A stretch of DNA of 64,000 nt from Nageia nagi (lineage: Eukaryota > Pinophyta). A program made the position numbers and the translations under genes. The stretch is from contig JBITNC010000001.1 of assembly GCA_050084985.1 (NCBI GenBank), positions 128,402,001-128,466,000 on the forward strand, written 5' to 3'. Of the stretch, positions 1 to 12,860 are shown one piece after another (positions within the stretch are counted from its first letter, which is position 1; every line of letters begins with the position of its first letter). The notes below the pieces were generated by a model. It was not told the DNA's origin. It searched no databases and saw only the letters and a list, made by a program, of their open reading frames with translations.

Positions 1-1587
1 AAAGAGCTTGGAAAAGAAATATTTTGTGCATAAGATATTTCAAATATAAACATTAAACATCATGATATGGAAAGTACGATAAGAAAGAAAACTATCCTTG
101 GTGATAACCCACTAATATTTGATGAAGATGATAATCAATTTAGAATGATCAACTTGGTTTCCCAAGCCACCATGTTGCCATGGATTTTTGATATGGATGA
201 CCCTTCCTTATAAATGCGCCACATGATAAGATTGATCCTTCCTTTCAAAGGCATAAAATGATAAGAACAATGACATGATATAAAAAATATTTTAAACTAG
301 TGATAAATTTGACATGATAAATATTACTTAATAGATTAGAGAACTCACTTAGAATCGAGATAGATAAGAAATGTATGATAAGCAATATAATATATTAATT
401 ATATGTATGAAAAGCATGATAAAATATGCATAATAAGTATAATATGATAAGCATGATATGGAAAGCATGATATGAAAAAGATAACATCATATGATATTAA
501 AAATGCAATTTACAAAATTTGATTGATTTTCACTTGAATAGTAGTGACATCGCTCAGGACCTAGCAATTTCTAGGATTTACCACTTAATTTTTGGCAATT
601 TTAATTAAGAAAGCATGAAAAGCAAATAATGTGAAAAAGTATCTGTCAAACATTTTTAGGCAACAAAGATATCCTTAGCACACACTTCTCAATTGTATTC
701 ATTTGCCAAAATTAACTTCCAAACATGAAAAATATCATAAGATATGTTATCAATAATGATAAGGAATGTCATTCATTTAAATAAAAAAAGTAATGTAGGA
801 TAAAGAAACTTAATTGCATAAATGAATGCTCTTTTGTATTATTTTATTGATTATGAAAAATCAAAAGTTTACGAAAATGACTAATTGTACCTCTGTAATG
901 CAATGACATCGCTTGAAATACAACAACGTCGTTGGGATAGTTTAAAATTTTCTTGAAAAGTTAGTGATAAGAAACAAATAAATGCATACATATACAAATT
1001 AAAAAATATTAAACATATAACATTTTTAGATGCATAACATTCATTATGACATGTATATATCTCATAGAAAACTTGTTAGCTCATCACATCATAGGATTAT
1101 TGCATAACTATCAAGTTATAATGATCATCAAAAATAGTAAAGCATAAGGATCAACATGAAGAATAAACTAGAAGGATCATCATAAAAGAGAATCATCATG
1201 GTACTTATTTCCCCAAGTACCCAAGGGATGAGAATAAACAAAGAGAATCATCAAGTACTTATTTCCTCAAGTACCCAAGGGAACGATGATCAAATGAACT
1301 AAAATGATCAAATTAAAAAAATAATACTTGAACTGACCTTTGAATTGGGGGACATTTTACCCCCAAGAATTGGAGAATAGCATCAATATCTTTGAATACA
1401 AGAGTGATAGGCTTACCCTTTTGCATACAATTTGAACTTGCCATAGAAATCTATATAAAATTATCTTCACCTTTTTTTGCACACTTTTTCTTCTTTTTTT
1501 ATTAATTTTTTTTCAACCTCCTCTTTATCTTCTTCTTGTGCTTTAGCTTCTTCAAACCAAATTCTACTATTATTCTTACAAAATTAG
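1..1587. other. AT-rich intergenic DNA
   Basis: No gene is seen. There are short repetitive stretches such as GATAAGCATGATATG (about 400-480) and a 60-bp direct duplication around GTACTTATTTCC and CAAGTACCCAAGGGA (1200-1285). Confidence 0.7.
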
Positions 1588-2290
1588 ACTCTAAGGGGTT
1601 CAGTCCTAAATGTCAGTTGTATATACCTTGTCCTTTTCTCAAGAGTCTTATGTATATATGCACTTAGCCATAGCTTAGGTATTTTTGGAGTCATGTTCAT
1701 ATAACCAAGTCTTAGTATATCACCATTTTGTTATGAGGTAGGAGTTGTTTTGAATGAGTCATGTTTGGGAGATGTGTATAAGTCATAGGTTGAAGAGTAT
1801 CCATTTTCTAAAATCAGTTAAGTCATTTATGGGATTTTCAAGCGTAGTCTAGGTTGTGTTTTTGGGTATTATTATATATACTCTATTTGTCTAAGTCATT
1901 TCTAGGATTTGTTTAGGCCTAGTTCCGTCTTATTTTCTAGGTTTTATTATAGATATAATCTATTTATTCATATAAGTTATGTTCAAGCTCTATCTTGAAT
2001 CTAGTTTCTTAGGTTTCAATTTGACATCATCTAAGAGTTAATTTTCGAGCCTTGTTGTACATAGTAGATAGGTTAAGTCTAGTCTAGGCCTTGTATGAGT
2101 TAGTTACTTATGTTTTAGTCTAACATAGTTTGAGTTTAATAAACTATTATGTATAAATATCAAGTTTTGGTTAAGTAATATAGTAGGCAATGTTGTAGTT
2201 AAGTAAGGCCCATGAAAATCCAATTGTGAGATCATATTTTTTGGCAAAAAATGGGCTCCATATGGTTTAGTCAATAGGTAATCTTGATAG
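1588..2290. repeat. Dispersed non-coding repeat, first copy
   Basis: Starts ACTCTAAGGGGTTCAG and ends near GGCTCCATATGG. It recurs in direct orientation at 3631-4322. Parts are found at 41410-41700, 47640-47879 and 56437-57100. No gene is seen; the frame at 2104-2295 has no support. Confidence 0.75.
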
Positions 2291-3630
2291 TTCATAATGG
2301 AGGGATATGTTCATAACTCTAGATTAAATAAACCCACTAGTTTTAAGTGATGACATCACATTTTTTAGGAGAAATTGCTAGGTGACATTTACAGCTTTGT
2401 ATTCAACAAACCCTAATAGTTTTGAGCAATGACATCACACTTTTCAAGAGAAATTAGTGAGAGATATTCATAAAACTATATTCAACAAACCTCAATAATT
2501 TTTAATGATGATATCACACTTTGTAGGATAAATCCATGGGTGATAAGTTCCACAAGCATCTTAGGTATCAACAACACCTAAAGATGTTCAATAAGACTTG
2601 TTAAGGTCAAGTAAAGACTATAAGAAAAGAGTAACACTTGGGTCCACTTAGTCAAGAGTGTAGAACCTTGGGACTCTACCACTGTGTCAAATGTAGCTCA
2701 TTTCCATGTGGTAGTAGTAGTTCACTCTCATGTTTGAATGGTATATATTACTTCACCCTTAGAGTGATAAGCACTAGAGCTCCAAAATAGAGACATTTAA
2801 TGGTTACTGAGAGTTAGGTGGTTGCTGACTGCAAACATGGCTTGATTGTACTAAAGAAAGTGGTGTACCATACCTCATAAATGTAAAAAATTCTAGATTC
2901 ACCATGTTTTAGAAATAAAAATGGTCGATTGTGGTTGGATAGATATGAGATTGAATATCTAAAGATTCCAAGAAGTGACATAACGTGTAAACCTTACTTC
3001 TTAATTAGTTACAGCCATAAAATCTTCTGCAAATACTATAAATATTTAATTTTATGTTGCTCTTAGTAAAATAGGTAGTTTTAGTCATTAATGATGGACA
3101 ACCACCGATTTTATGTAGGAAACATTATAAATAGTGGACTTTTTGAAGTCCATAATGTAGGACATTTTAGCAATGTTTCCCAATGTAAGCATTGTTTTCA
3201 TATATGGTAATGCAATACTATGTTATTTTTCCTTCTATATTTTATGGTTGTTATCTAGTTTTGTAGTTGTAACGTGTGAGATTATGTATGAGCTATGGCT
3301 ATTTATTACAATTGTGAGACCCCAAGAGCAAGGTAGTTGATCTATTCTTAATCTTGGCTATGGATTACTACCTATGTAGTGATGCTTGGGATGATTAGTT
3401 TTCTTTCCTATTCATTAGCTTAGGTTTTTATCTCTTTCCTATTACTCTTGACATATTTTATTTCTTTCCTATTACTTTCGACCTCTTTCATAGATAGGAA
3501 CCAACCTATAACCCAAAGATTTTGAGCAAAAGACCCCATGAGCACACTATCCCACCACAATATGCTCATTCAAGAATCTTATTGTTATTTAGTGATACAT
3601 CATAAGAAGATTGTTATTCTTAAATAATTG

Positions 3631-4322
3631 CACTCTAAGGGATTTAGTCCTAAATGTAAGTTGTATATACCTTATCATTACCTAAAGAGTCTTGTGTATA
3701 TATGCACTTTGCTATAGCTTAGGTATTTCTGGGTCATGTTTATATTACTAAATCTTAGTTATCTGTTATTTTGTTATAAGATGAGAGTTGTTTTGAATGA
3801 GTCATTTCAAGGAGATATGTATAATTCATATGCTAAAGAGTGTCCACTTTCTAAAATTGGCTAAGTCATTTTCAAGATTTTTCTAGGCCTATTCCAGGCC
3901 CTATTTTTGTGTTTTATTATATATAGTTATTTTTGTAATTCATTTTTGGGATTTATTTAGGCCTTGTCTAGGTCTTATTTTCTAGGTGTTATTGTAGATA
4001 TAGTTTGTTTATTCATCCAAGTTATGTTTGGGCTCTATCTTGAGTCTAGTTACTTAGGTTTCAATTTGACATAATCTAGGAGTTAATTTTTGGGCCCTAT
4101 TGTACATAGTAGACAAGTTAAGTCTAGTCTAGCCCCTATTGTGATTCAGTTACTTGTATTTTAGTCTAGCATAGTCTAGGTGTTATTTTCAAGCACTGTT
4201 ATGTATATATATCAAGTTTTGGTTAAGTAATGTAGTAGGCAATGTTGTAGTTAAGTAGGGATCATGAAAATCCAATAGTGATGTCATATTTTTTGGCAAA
4301 AATTAGAGGACTCCATATGGCT
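3631..4322. repeat. Dispersed non-coding repeat, second copy
   Basis: Direct repeat of 1588-2290, by eye about 80-85% identical, 2.04 kb further on. The DNA between contains copies of the 260-bp unit (2330-2720) and unrelated AT-rich sequence. The arrangement could be an ancient LTR pair around a non-coding body, but TG/CA ends and a target duplication were not found. Confidence 0.7.
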
Positions 4323-4458
4323 TAGGTAGTGTTAGATACCTAATCCTTAAGGATTATTGTATAGATAGTATAGTATTAGTTACTTACTATATTTAGTAAA
4401 TTTATAACTTTGTGTGTGCTAGAATTTAGAGTGTATTTTCTATAAGAATATGAAAATA

Positions 4459-4569
4459 AAAAAGCATTATATTAGGGTAGAATAATGTCTAAATACATTT
4501 GAAGGTGAATCTAAAGAGTCATTATCCAAATGTATTTAGACATTATTCTACCTTAATACAATGATTTTT
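4459..4569. repeat. Foldback (inverted-repeat) element, 43-base arms
   Basis: Arms 4459-4501 and 4527-4569 are reverse complements with three mismatches, around a 25-base loop. Size and AT content fit a small MITE or foldback element. The left arm starts AAAAAGCATTATATTAGGG. Confidence 0.8.
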
Positions 4570-5892
4570 GATCTTAGAGTTATTTAGCCTAGCATTGGTA
4601 TTAGAGTTTAAGTTTTTGCTTTCTCTAACTCCATGAACTTGATAAAAAATGCTACAAAAATCTGTATAAAAATTTTTCTTCTATTTTTCTCTAAAAATGA
4701 ACACTAAAATCCATTTCTAAACACATATTTGGATACTCATTTTTTAGGAGAGTAGTTTTGCCTTTTGAAGGAGGTGATTTGGTGAAGTTATCACAATTTG
4801 AAGTTTCAAGCAAGCAAGTGTTTTGTAACTAATCATTTTAGTAATTTTATTTAAAATTTGGTGGTTTTTTATTTAGAAATATGATATTTTTTTAATGGTT
4901 GTACTATAAATTTCCCGTATGGAAGAGCATAGAAATTTTTTTCTAGTTCACATGCATTTTAAAACACCTACAATCCTAATGACTAAGCATTTTTTCTTGA
5001 GATCACCCCTCTATTTTTGAAGCCTTACATTTTCATTCATTGTGTTCCTTGTACGCTGTCCAACTTTCAAAACTAGTTGATTTCAAATGTTCATTCCATT
5101 CAAAGCTCCTCCACATTATTTAATAAGAAAAATCACCCCTTTGCACCTCCCAACATGTATTCCATTCAGAGCTCCTCTCGTTTAGGTATGAAACCTACCA
5201 CCTGGCATCTTAAAAACCCTACTTGTACCTTTCTAATGCACTTGGTTTCAATCAATTTCATTACCATTTCTCAAGCACTTCCTAGCCCCCAATGTCTAAC
5301 CTCATGTATCATTCAAGACACCACTCCTACATGCCCCTAATAATTATGTTTCCCTTCGTGCATGTTGTTCAAACAATCTTTAGTACTCTACATGCACTTC
5401 AAACTCCCACTCACTAGACTATGACAAAATATATGCCTCCTCCATGTCAATCAGCTATTTTGTGAAATGTCCTATAGATTTTGATCAAGCCCTACACCTT
5501 CCATGTGGTGCCCTCATACAGAGACCATATTTGACCATTCAAGACAACATATTTTGAACCACCCAATTAGCATTTTAACTAGTACAGTTAGGTTTTTTTG
5601 GCACACTCAGCATTTAACTAATTTTTTGGGGTATTTTCAAATTTTGAAGATATTTTAGCCATAACTTGGTGTAATGAACTTCATTTTTAACAAAATATTT
5701 TTTTTTGGGTCTAGAATTCAGAGTAGATTTTAGTTATGTTAGTTGATGGATACTATTTTTGGTAAGAAATTAAAAAATATATTGGAAAAGATGGTATGAC
5801 ATTTGATTCAAATTTTTGTAAATTTGAAATAATTGAGGGATTCCGTACCTTGGAGTATTATGTTACCCTTGAAGTTGAAAAAAAGTAAAATT
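4570..5892. other. Intergenic DNA, no supported gene
   Basis: An 87-codon open frame (5077-5340) contains a duplicated TTCCATTCARAGCTCCTC motif (from 5094 and 5159) but no known domain or splice context, so it is not called. The rest is AT-rich. Confidence 0.6.
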
Positions 5893-6045
5893 AGAATTAG
5901 AAACATGTTATTTGGCTTATGTTGAAGATAATGAAGAAAAACATGATGTTGAACTATCTGATGCTGCTTGTACTTCAGCTATGTCATCTCCTCATAACAT
6001 GCCTCCAAGAAGAAATCCTCCTTGTAAGAGGATATGTGTGATGTA
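5893..6045 (+). pseudogene. Short coding-like fragment, unknown
   Basis: About 50 open codons ending in TAA: LELETCYLAYVEDNEEKHD, then VELSDAACTSAMSSPHNM and PPRRNPPCKRICVM. The composition is protein-like, but no start or family is recognised. It could be the last exon of a lost gene or transposon-derived. Confidence 0.25.
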
Positions 6046-6252
6046 ATAAATCACCTTTGGTATCCTCTATTATTTTTGCAATTTTTGGTTGATGTAAGCA
6101 AAAAGAATTTTCATTTTGTGTGGATGCTTTTTTTGTAAAATGTGTGTACAATTTCTTGAATTGTAAAAGTTTGGGAAAGGAAAATAAATAAAGTTTGAAG
6201 TTTCTATTTCAAAGATGCATTTGATTGTGAGTATTGTTAGTGTTGTTTTAAT

Positions 6253-6915
6253 CAGAAAAAATTGGCTGAAGTGGTATAGGGAAATAAAGAAACTTTGATT
6301 TTCAATGATTTTTGGTTTGGCAATTGTGATGGTGATAACCAACTTTACAAACTGAATGATGCTAAGGAGCTTGCAGTTTGGAACATGAAAAATAATAAGG
6401 CATATGATTTGATTGCATCTTTGGTTAGTGAAGAGATTAACCACCACATTATCTCCATTGATGATGCTTGGAATTCATTAAAGAAACTCAAGGACTTATT
6501 TGATTCCCATTTTGAATTGAAATTAATCCAACTTTAATTGAAATTTTTTAATCTAGAGTTAAAGAATGATGATCCCATGATATTGATTTATAAAATTAGA
6601 GCAATAATGGATGACATTGAATCTACTAGTGTGAAGATTGATATTGGTCTCACATATTTTATTAAGGCATTGTACCCCACATACTCAAAATATCTTGAAT
6701 CCATGCAAGATAATGGTAACTTAAAGTCTCTCACATTTGATACTTTAGCAAATAAGATTACAGAACATGAGAAGGCATTTGGAAAGAAACCCAATGAACC
6801 TACTTCAAATACATTATGTACTTCTCAAAAGGGAAATAATGTTGCACATGATTCTTCTCGAGGGAAAGAAGCAATCATGGTCATGGTAGGAGGAATCATA
6901 GAGGTAGGGGGGTAG
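6253..6915 (+). pseudogene. Copia gag remnant
   Basis: Two adjoining same-frame segments (6295-6537 and 6538-6915) are separated by one TAA. Together they read as a UBN2-type gag core: an IxxSLxxE-like helix, DAWNSLKKLKDLF and the LxxEExx-like ITEHEKAFGKKPN end. The zinc knuckle is not readable; a diverged stretch follows 6915. Confidence 0.6.
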
Positions 6916-9010
6916 ATCTAATCAAGGTGATCATGACAAGAGGAATAATATCCATTATAAATTATGCGATAGATGAGGCCATGAAGCTAATACCTCTCAT
7001 ACTCCATGGGACAAGATCAAAGAAAGGAATGAAAAATGAGAGCAATAAAAGAGTAAGATTCTAATTCTGCTCATTATGTTACTGCATATTGTAACAATAA
7101 TACAATTAAAAATTTGTGTAATATTTCATTTTCATCTTAGGAGGATGCATGGTTGCTTGATACTGGTGCAACATATCATATGATATTTAGAAGGGAATTA
7201 TTTGAAGAGATGAATACCAACATTGATGGTGCAGTATATTTTGCTAAAAAATCCTATATCAAACCTTTGGATATTAGTACAATGAGACAAAAATTGCTAG
7301 GCCTTCCAGATATATTTCTTCATAATGTGCTCTATCTTCCTCAATTATGAAGGAACTTGTTATATCTTGTTCTCATTTGAAAACAAGGACACTCAATTCA
7401 TATTTTCAATGGCATCATGGAGATAAGGAGGTCTTTTGAAAATAAAGTGGTGATGACTAGCTTAGAGGATGAGAAGTTGTTGAATATGAATGGAAGTTAT
7501 ACCAAATCAACAAATTTTCCCTACCTCACCCATCAAGAAAAAGGTACTCTCTCATATAGTATTTTATGGTATGCAAATTTGGCCATCTTAATTTTAATGA
7601 TCTTCCTTTGTTGAAAAAGAGAGATTTTTTGAGATTGCCTATTATTCCTAGGAAAATAGAACTATGTGAAGCATGTGTCCTAGGAAATCACAACAAATAA
7701 CCTTTTCATGATTCAAATTTTAAAGCATGTAAAAACTATAACTTATTCAATATAATTTGTGTGGACCATTTCCTATCCCTTCTACTACTAGAAACAAATA
7801 TATCATAACTCTAATAGATGATTACACTAGGATGTGTTCAGTGTAGATGTTGAAGAATAAGTTTGAATATTTTAAAAAGTTTAAGGAATTAAATGTGATG
7901 ATTGAGAAAGAAGCAAAAACTCATATTGGAACTCTTTGTTTTGATAATGGGGGTGAATACACTTTAGTTGAATTCAAGAATATCTTAATCAACATGGAAT
8001 CAAGCATCAAACTATTGTTCCCTATAATTTGCAACATAATGGTGTAGCTAAAAGGATGAATAGAACTTTTTGAAATATGACATGAGAAATGTTGTTTTTC
8101 AAGAATGTGAAAATGATGTTTTGGGGTTATGCAATTTCTTCTGTAGTGTATGTCATAAATATATGTCCATCTCATGCTCTTGATGATAAAACTCCTTATG
8201 AAATGTGGTTTGGCCATATTCCTTTGATTCGAATCCTAGGGTTTTTTGGTTACACTTGCTATGCCCTAGTCCCTAAGGAACAAAGAAACAAACTTGGTGC
8301 TAGGAGTCAAAATTTATTTTTTGGGGTAATTAGATACTACTAAGGGCTAAAAGCTTTATGATGAGGTAAGAAAAAAGTTTCTCTTTGCAAGAGATATCAT
8401 TTTTATGGAATATTCCAAGAGTAAATGGACTATTGATTAGTAGCTCAATCACTTTAATAGGTTTACTTATGGAAAGCATTTCTCTAAAAATGATTATGAG
8501 ATTCCAAACATTGATGGAGTGAAAACTATATTGGATCAATATTTGGAATCTACACCACTTGTTTGTATTTCAAAAGTGCTTGATCTAGTAGTAACACATG
8601 TTCTAGTAGTACAAGCACCTCCTCCACCAAAATAAGATCCTTCCTCTTCATCAGTTTCAACAGGTCCTTTGGATGATGTGATTGAAAGGATTGATAGGTT
8701 GAATCTTGAAGGAAATGAAGAACCTTCTCATATTTTTGAGCAACCAAAACCATCATAGAAGATTCCTAAGTGGATCTCCAAAACACTTGAGAGTGTTCAT
8801 CTTGATAAATTTGGAAATATGAGAACTAGGAGTTCCTACAAAGATAAAATTGAAAATGGAGTAGTAGAGGGTTCAGATTTAGGTGATGATATTGAGGATA
8901 TGGAATGTTATTTTGATTGTGAATTGAATTTCTCTATTGATTATGAGTCGATTGCAATAGTAGGATTCTTGGGTATAGGTATGGCCCATTGGATATTTTC
9001 CTCATTATGA
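6253..9010 (+). mobile_element. Decayed Ty1/copia retrotransposon, gag to integrase, 3' truncated
   Basis: The order gag, protease, integrase on the plus strand is the copia order. Gag-like sequence spans 6253-6915 (NMKNNKAYDLIASLVSEE, then DAWNSLKKLKDLFDS). The protease active site appears as LLDTGATYHM at 7155. A pre-integrase HHCC region lies around 7570-7680 (GHLN, then CEACVLG). Integrase core fragments follow at 7847-8343, ending with the copia motif TPYEMWFGHIP. The N-terminal linker of reverse transcriptase (KWISKTLESVHLD) is seen at 8770. The reverse transcriptase itself is missing: the element stops near 9010, where a LINE in the opposite orientation begins. No LTRs were recognised. 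Many stops and frameshifts; old and inactive. Confidence 0.8.
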
Positions 9011-11958
9011 GATATGTAATCTAAAATTTTGATTCCTAGTCTAGTCTTTGTCCATAGCATTAGGGCATTCCACTTAGGTTGGTCTGCTAGAGAAGTAGGA
9101 CCAAGCTATTTATCATCCTAGAACAAAGTTGTTTGGGCATTATTAATTTCCTAGATGATATTAGCTATGATAGTATCTCTCATCTCCATTATGCCATTCC
9201 AAAAGAAGGATCCTTTGGGAGGATTATGCAAGCTAAGAAAATTGTTGAGCCCTTTCGTGTATTTATTTTTATAGATTCTGATCCAATCTCTATCTTTATT
9301 TTGGCATATTATCAAAGCAAGTTTCATATGCATTTCCTAATTGACCAATCAGATCTATCTAATTCCCAAGACACCTTCACTTTTTCTTTGATAGAACATT
9401 TCCCATGCACCCAAATATATTCATTTGTTTTCTTCTATACCTGTCCATATAATGTTTTTGCAAATTTGGTCTATCTTCTTAGCTACTAACATTGGGATTT
9501 TTAAAATGCTTGCCATATAGATTGGAATGCTTTGGAAAGAGGCTTTAGCATGTTGAATTTTCCCTACCAAACTAAGTAGTGCACCTTTCCAACCTACCAT
9601 TTTATTCTTTAATCTATCCATAACTTTATGCCAAAAGCTTGTTTGAGTTCAACCAACAAATAAGAGAATGCCCAAATAAGTGGTGGGAAGTGAGACAAGT
9701 TGGCATTGGAATATTTTAGAAATTATATTGGTCCTATCCTAGGGGGTATTAAATAAGAAAATATTAGTTTTATCATACTTTACTTTTTAACTAGAGGTTG
9801 CTTCATACTTATCCAACATAGATTTCATGGCTCTAGCTTCCTTGATGCTTGTGTTACCAATCATAATAGTATCATCCATGAATTGATGATGAGTGATGGG
9901 AGGACTATTTTGGGAAGGTTTGATCTCCTTTATGATGCCAACTTGGTTTGATTTCTTGATGGATCTTCCAAGAGCTTCAGCCATAATAATACATAGGTAA
10001 GGTGATAGGGGGTCACCTTGCCTTAATCTTCTAGATGAATTGAAGAAACTTGCTTCCTCTCCATTGAAAAGAATAAAGAAGGTTATTGTAGAGATGAATT
10101 TTTGAATCCATGTTCTCCATTGGTCTTGGAAACCAAATCTCTCCAAGATCTGATCCATAAATTTCCAAGAGACTCTATCATAGGTTTTTTGCATATCAAG
10201 TTTAATGACCATGGCTTTCTCCTTTGATGTTTTGATAGAGTTTAGGGTCTCATGCATCAAAATAATGTCATCAACTATTTGTATATTCTTTATAAATTCA
10301 TGTTATTTTGTTGAGATCATTTTATGTAGGATATCAACCAATCTATTTTCAAGTAGTTTGGTGATGATTTTGTAGATTGTATTGCAAAGGCCAATAGGTT
10401 TGAAATTTTTTAGGTTGTTTGCTCCTTGAACCTTTGGGATGAGATTTAGAAAGGTGGTGTTCTAACTTTTGAGTAGAGTGTTATGTTTTTGAAATTTTTG
10501 GATATATTGAATGACATCATCACTAATTATGTCCCAAAAGTGATGAAAGAACCTTGCTGATAACCATCGAGGCTCGGGTCTTTATTCTTATCCATCATGA
10601 ATATGGTGGTAGTGATCTCTTCATTTGAGAAGAGGGTTAGTAATCTCCTATTTTCATCCTTTGAAATAAGAGAAGGAATATTTTCAATAAGCTCTTGAGT
10701 TACATTCTGGTATTCTCCCCTTGATTTTGTAAGGAGTTCTTATAGAAGGAGACAACCATGTCTTTAATCTTAGCTTCATTCTTCATAGTGCTTTTATCTT
10801 CTTTTTCTAATGTGTTGATTTTGTTGAAGGCCCTTCTCCTTAGTGTTGATAGTTTGAATAATTTAGTATTTTTATCACCTTATTTGATCTATCCTAGATT
10901 TTTTCCTCCAAAAATATTCTTCTCTCTTAAGAATAGTTTGATATTATTCTCTAAGAGAGTTTTCTCTAATAGTCATATCCAGGGATCTTCCTACATTCTG
11001 GATGTGCTTTTCAATCTTATCTAATTCTCTTCTTATTTCTTCTTTTTCCCTATCAATATGTTTAAATTTATGTTTACTCTAATATTTAAGGTTTTCTTTA
11101 ACAATACTTAACTTTTTTTGTAACTAGAAAATTTTTGTCCCTTGAATATCTATGTTCCACCATTCTTTGATGTTTTCTTCTAGCTGGGGATGGGTAAGCT
11201 AGATAGCTTCAAACTTTAAGGGAGCCTACTTTTTTACATATGGGGATGCTTGCAATAGTAGTGGTGTATGATCAAAGGTTATATTTGTTTAGGTTATTAG
11301 GGAATAGTCTAGGGATTTATTGAACCATGTAGAAGAGAAAACTATCCTATCAAGTTTAGTTTTAATCCACTCATCATCGATCTACATATTATTCCATGTG
11401 AAATCTACACCTATGAGGTCTAGATCAATTATATTATTATTAACTAAGAAGTTATGAGATCATCCATATCACTTTCTTTTTCTCTTCCACCTCCAGATTT
11501 TTCATGGGGATGGAGGATTGTATTAAAATCCCCCATAATGATCCATGGGATATTCAGGAAAAGTTTCCTAACCTTATTTAATAAATAAAAAATTCTTTTT
11601 ATTTCAAGTTAATTATTGGGGCGTAAAGATTTGTTATCATAAATTCAAAATTTTGTTCAATATTGATGATTGAAGTGTGGATAAATCTAGTTGAATGATT
11701 TATACAAGGATGGTTTTCTAGTTTTATGATGTTGGGATCCCATAAAGTCATCAAACCTTCTAAATTACCATCTGAGTCTTTCCATTTGGAGTTAGCCTCC
11801 TTCCATAATTTTCTCTTGGTATCAACTATACTATTTTGTTTAACTTTAAAATCTTGTATCAACACCATACTTGACTTCTTATCATACCAAAGATCCTTAA
11901 AGGATCTTTATTTGCCAAGGGCATTGCAACCCTTTATGTTCCATGAGAGAATCTTCAT
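9011..11958 (-). mobile_element. LINE (plant L1 type), decayed ORF2
   Basis: Read on the minus strand, ORF2 starts at the ATG at 11958 with MKILSWNIKGCNALGK, the usual start of the endonuclease domain, which continues to about 11300. Reverse transcriptase follows: VIKLDMQKTYDRVSWKFMDQ, RLRQGDPLSPYL and the catalytic FMDD box, all within 9787-10260. Then come the thumb-like WKGALLSLVGKIQHAKA (9421-9621) and the C-terminal zf-RVT-like region (LFWDDKWLGP) down to about 9020. Stops and frameshifts are frequent, but the longest intact stretch is 157 codons. The 3' end abuts the truncated copia element. ORF1 is not clearly readable above 11958. Confidence 0.85.
9787..10260 (-). pseudogene. LINE reverse transcriptase core fragment
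   Basis: 157 uninterrupted codons of the LINE at 9011-11958. They contain the palm motif A (KLDMQKTYDRV), the RQGDPLSPYL box and the FMDD catalytic motif (a Phe-Met variant of YxDD common in plant LINEs). Flanking sequence continues the domain in other frames, so no full enzyme can be made. Confidence 0.8.
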
Positions 11959-12164
11959 TAAGGGGTAGTAGAGTCCAAGTGGCTCTCACTCTACTATAGA
12001 GTGTGTTACTTTCTATTGGTGATATCTTATTTAGTCCTTCAATTTCTCATTTCACTTGAAGATGATATTCCAATATGAGGTTGCCTAACATTGGGTGTTT
12101 TCCTAGTGTTTAGAATACTTCTAGATGGTATTTTTGTACTTATGTTTTGTTTTTGTGTAACTAT

Positions 12165-12650
12165 TGTTGGAATGTATAATGCATTATTGTAAAGGTTTGT
12201 ATTAATCCTTTTTATAAATTACTAATACTTAAGGGTATCATTATATACCTTAAGTATTTAAGTGAATATGATAATGTAACTTGTCCTACACTCCCTATCA
12301 TGGGCATGCCCATTGGGTTAAAGGGAGTGCATGCCATGCCTTTGTACATTGGGTAAAAGGGTGATTCAAAAAGGGATTTTGACCTATATAGAAGGCTCCC
12401 TCTTTGTTATTACACACCAATTTGTGAAGTAAAGTTATGCTATTAGATATTATTTAGGAGAAAAGTTTAGGAGGATTGTAAGAGTTCATATTTGTTAAGA
12501 AGTGAGATCTAGTTAGTGGATGTACTTCTAGTTGGAAGAACCATTTACATCTTGAGTTATCTTTGTGATATTACTTTGTGAGTTATTTAGATGTGATTTG
12601 TGAGATTTCATGTGATCTTGGAAATATAGAATTATTTAATTTATATTTCA
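12165..12650 (+). repeat. Solo LTR of the TGTTGGAATG copia family
   Basis: Starts TGTTGGAATGTATAATGC and ends TTCA, like the LTRs of the copia element at 47880-56436, with the last 40 bases diverged. Five-base flanks are ACTAT (12160-12164) and ACTCT (12651-12655), a near-perfect target duplication. No internal element sequence follows, so it is a solo LTR, probably inserted in or near LINE DNA. Confidence 0.75.
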
Positions 12651-12860
12651 ACTCTTTCAGCTATAGATATGACTTGTCTATCTATGTTATTTTTAGCTTT
12701 CTTACACATTATGATAATCTCTTATTCACCCTCTGGTCCTTTTATTTCTTCATTAACTTCAATATCTATAGCTTCATTTTTAGATAAGTCCATATTATAT
12801 TCAATGTTATCTCTATCAATTCCTTTAGGTACCCCTAAGATTGAATATGGATTTTTAGTA

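Noticed and set aside
6070-6447. 125-codon minus-strand frame
   Set aside because: Overlaps the copia gag remnant on the other strand, is rich in Ile/Phe from AT-rich DNA and has no domain.
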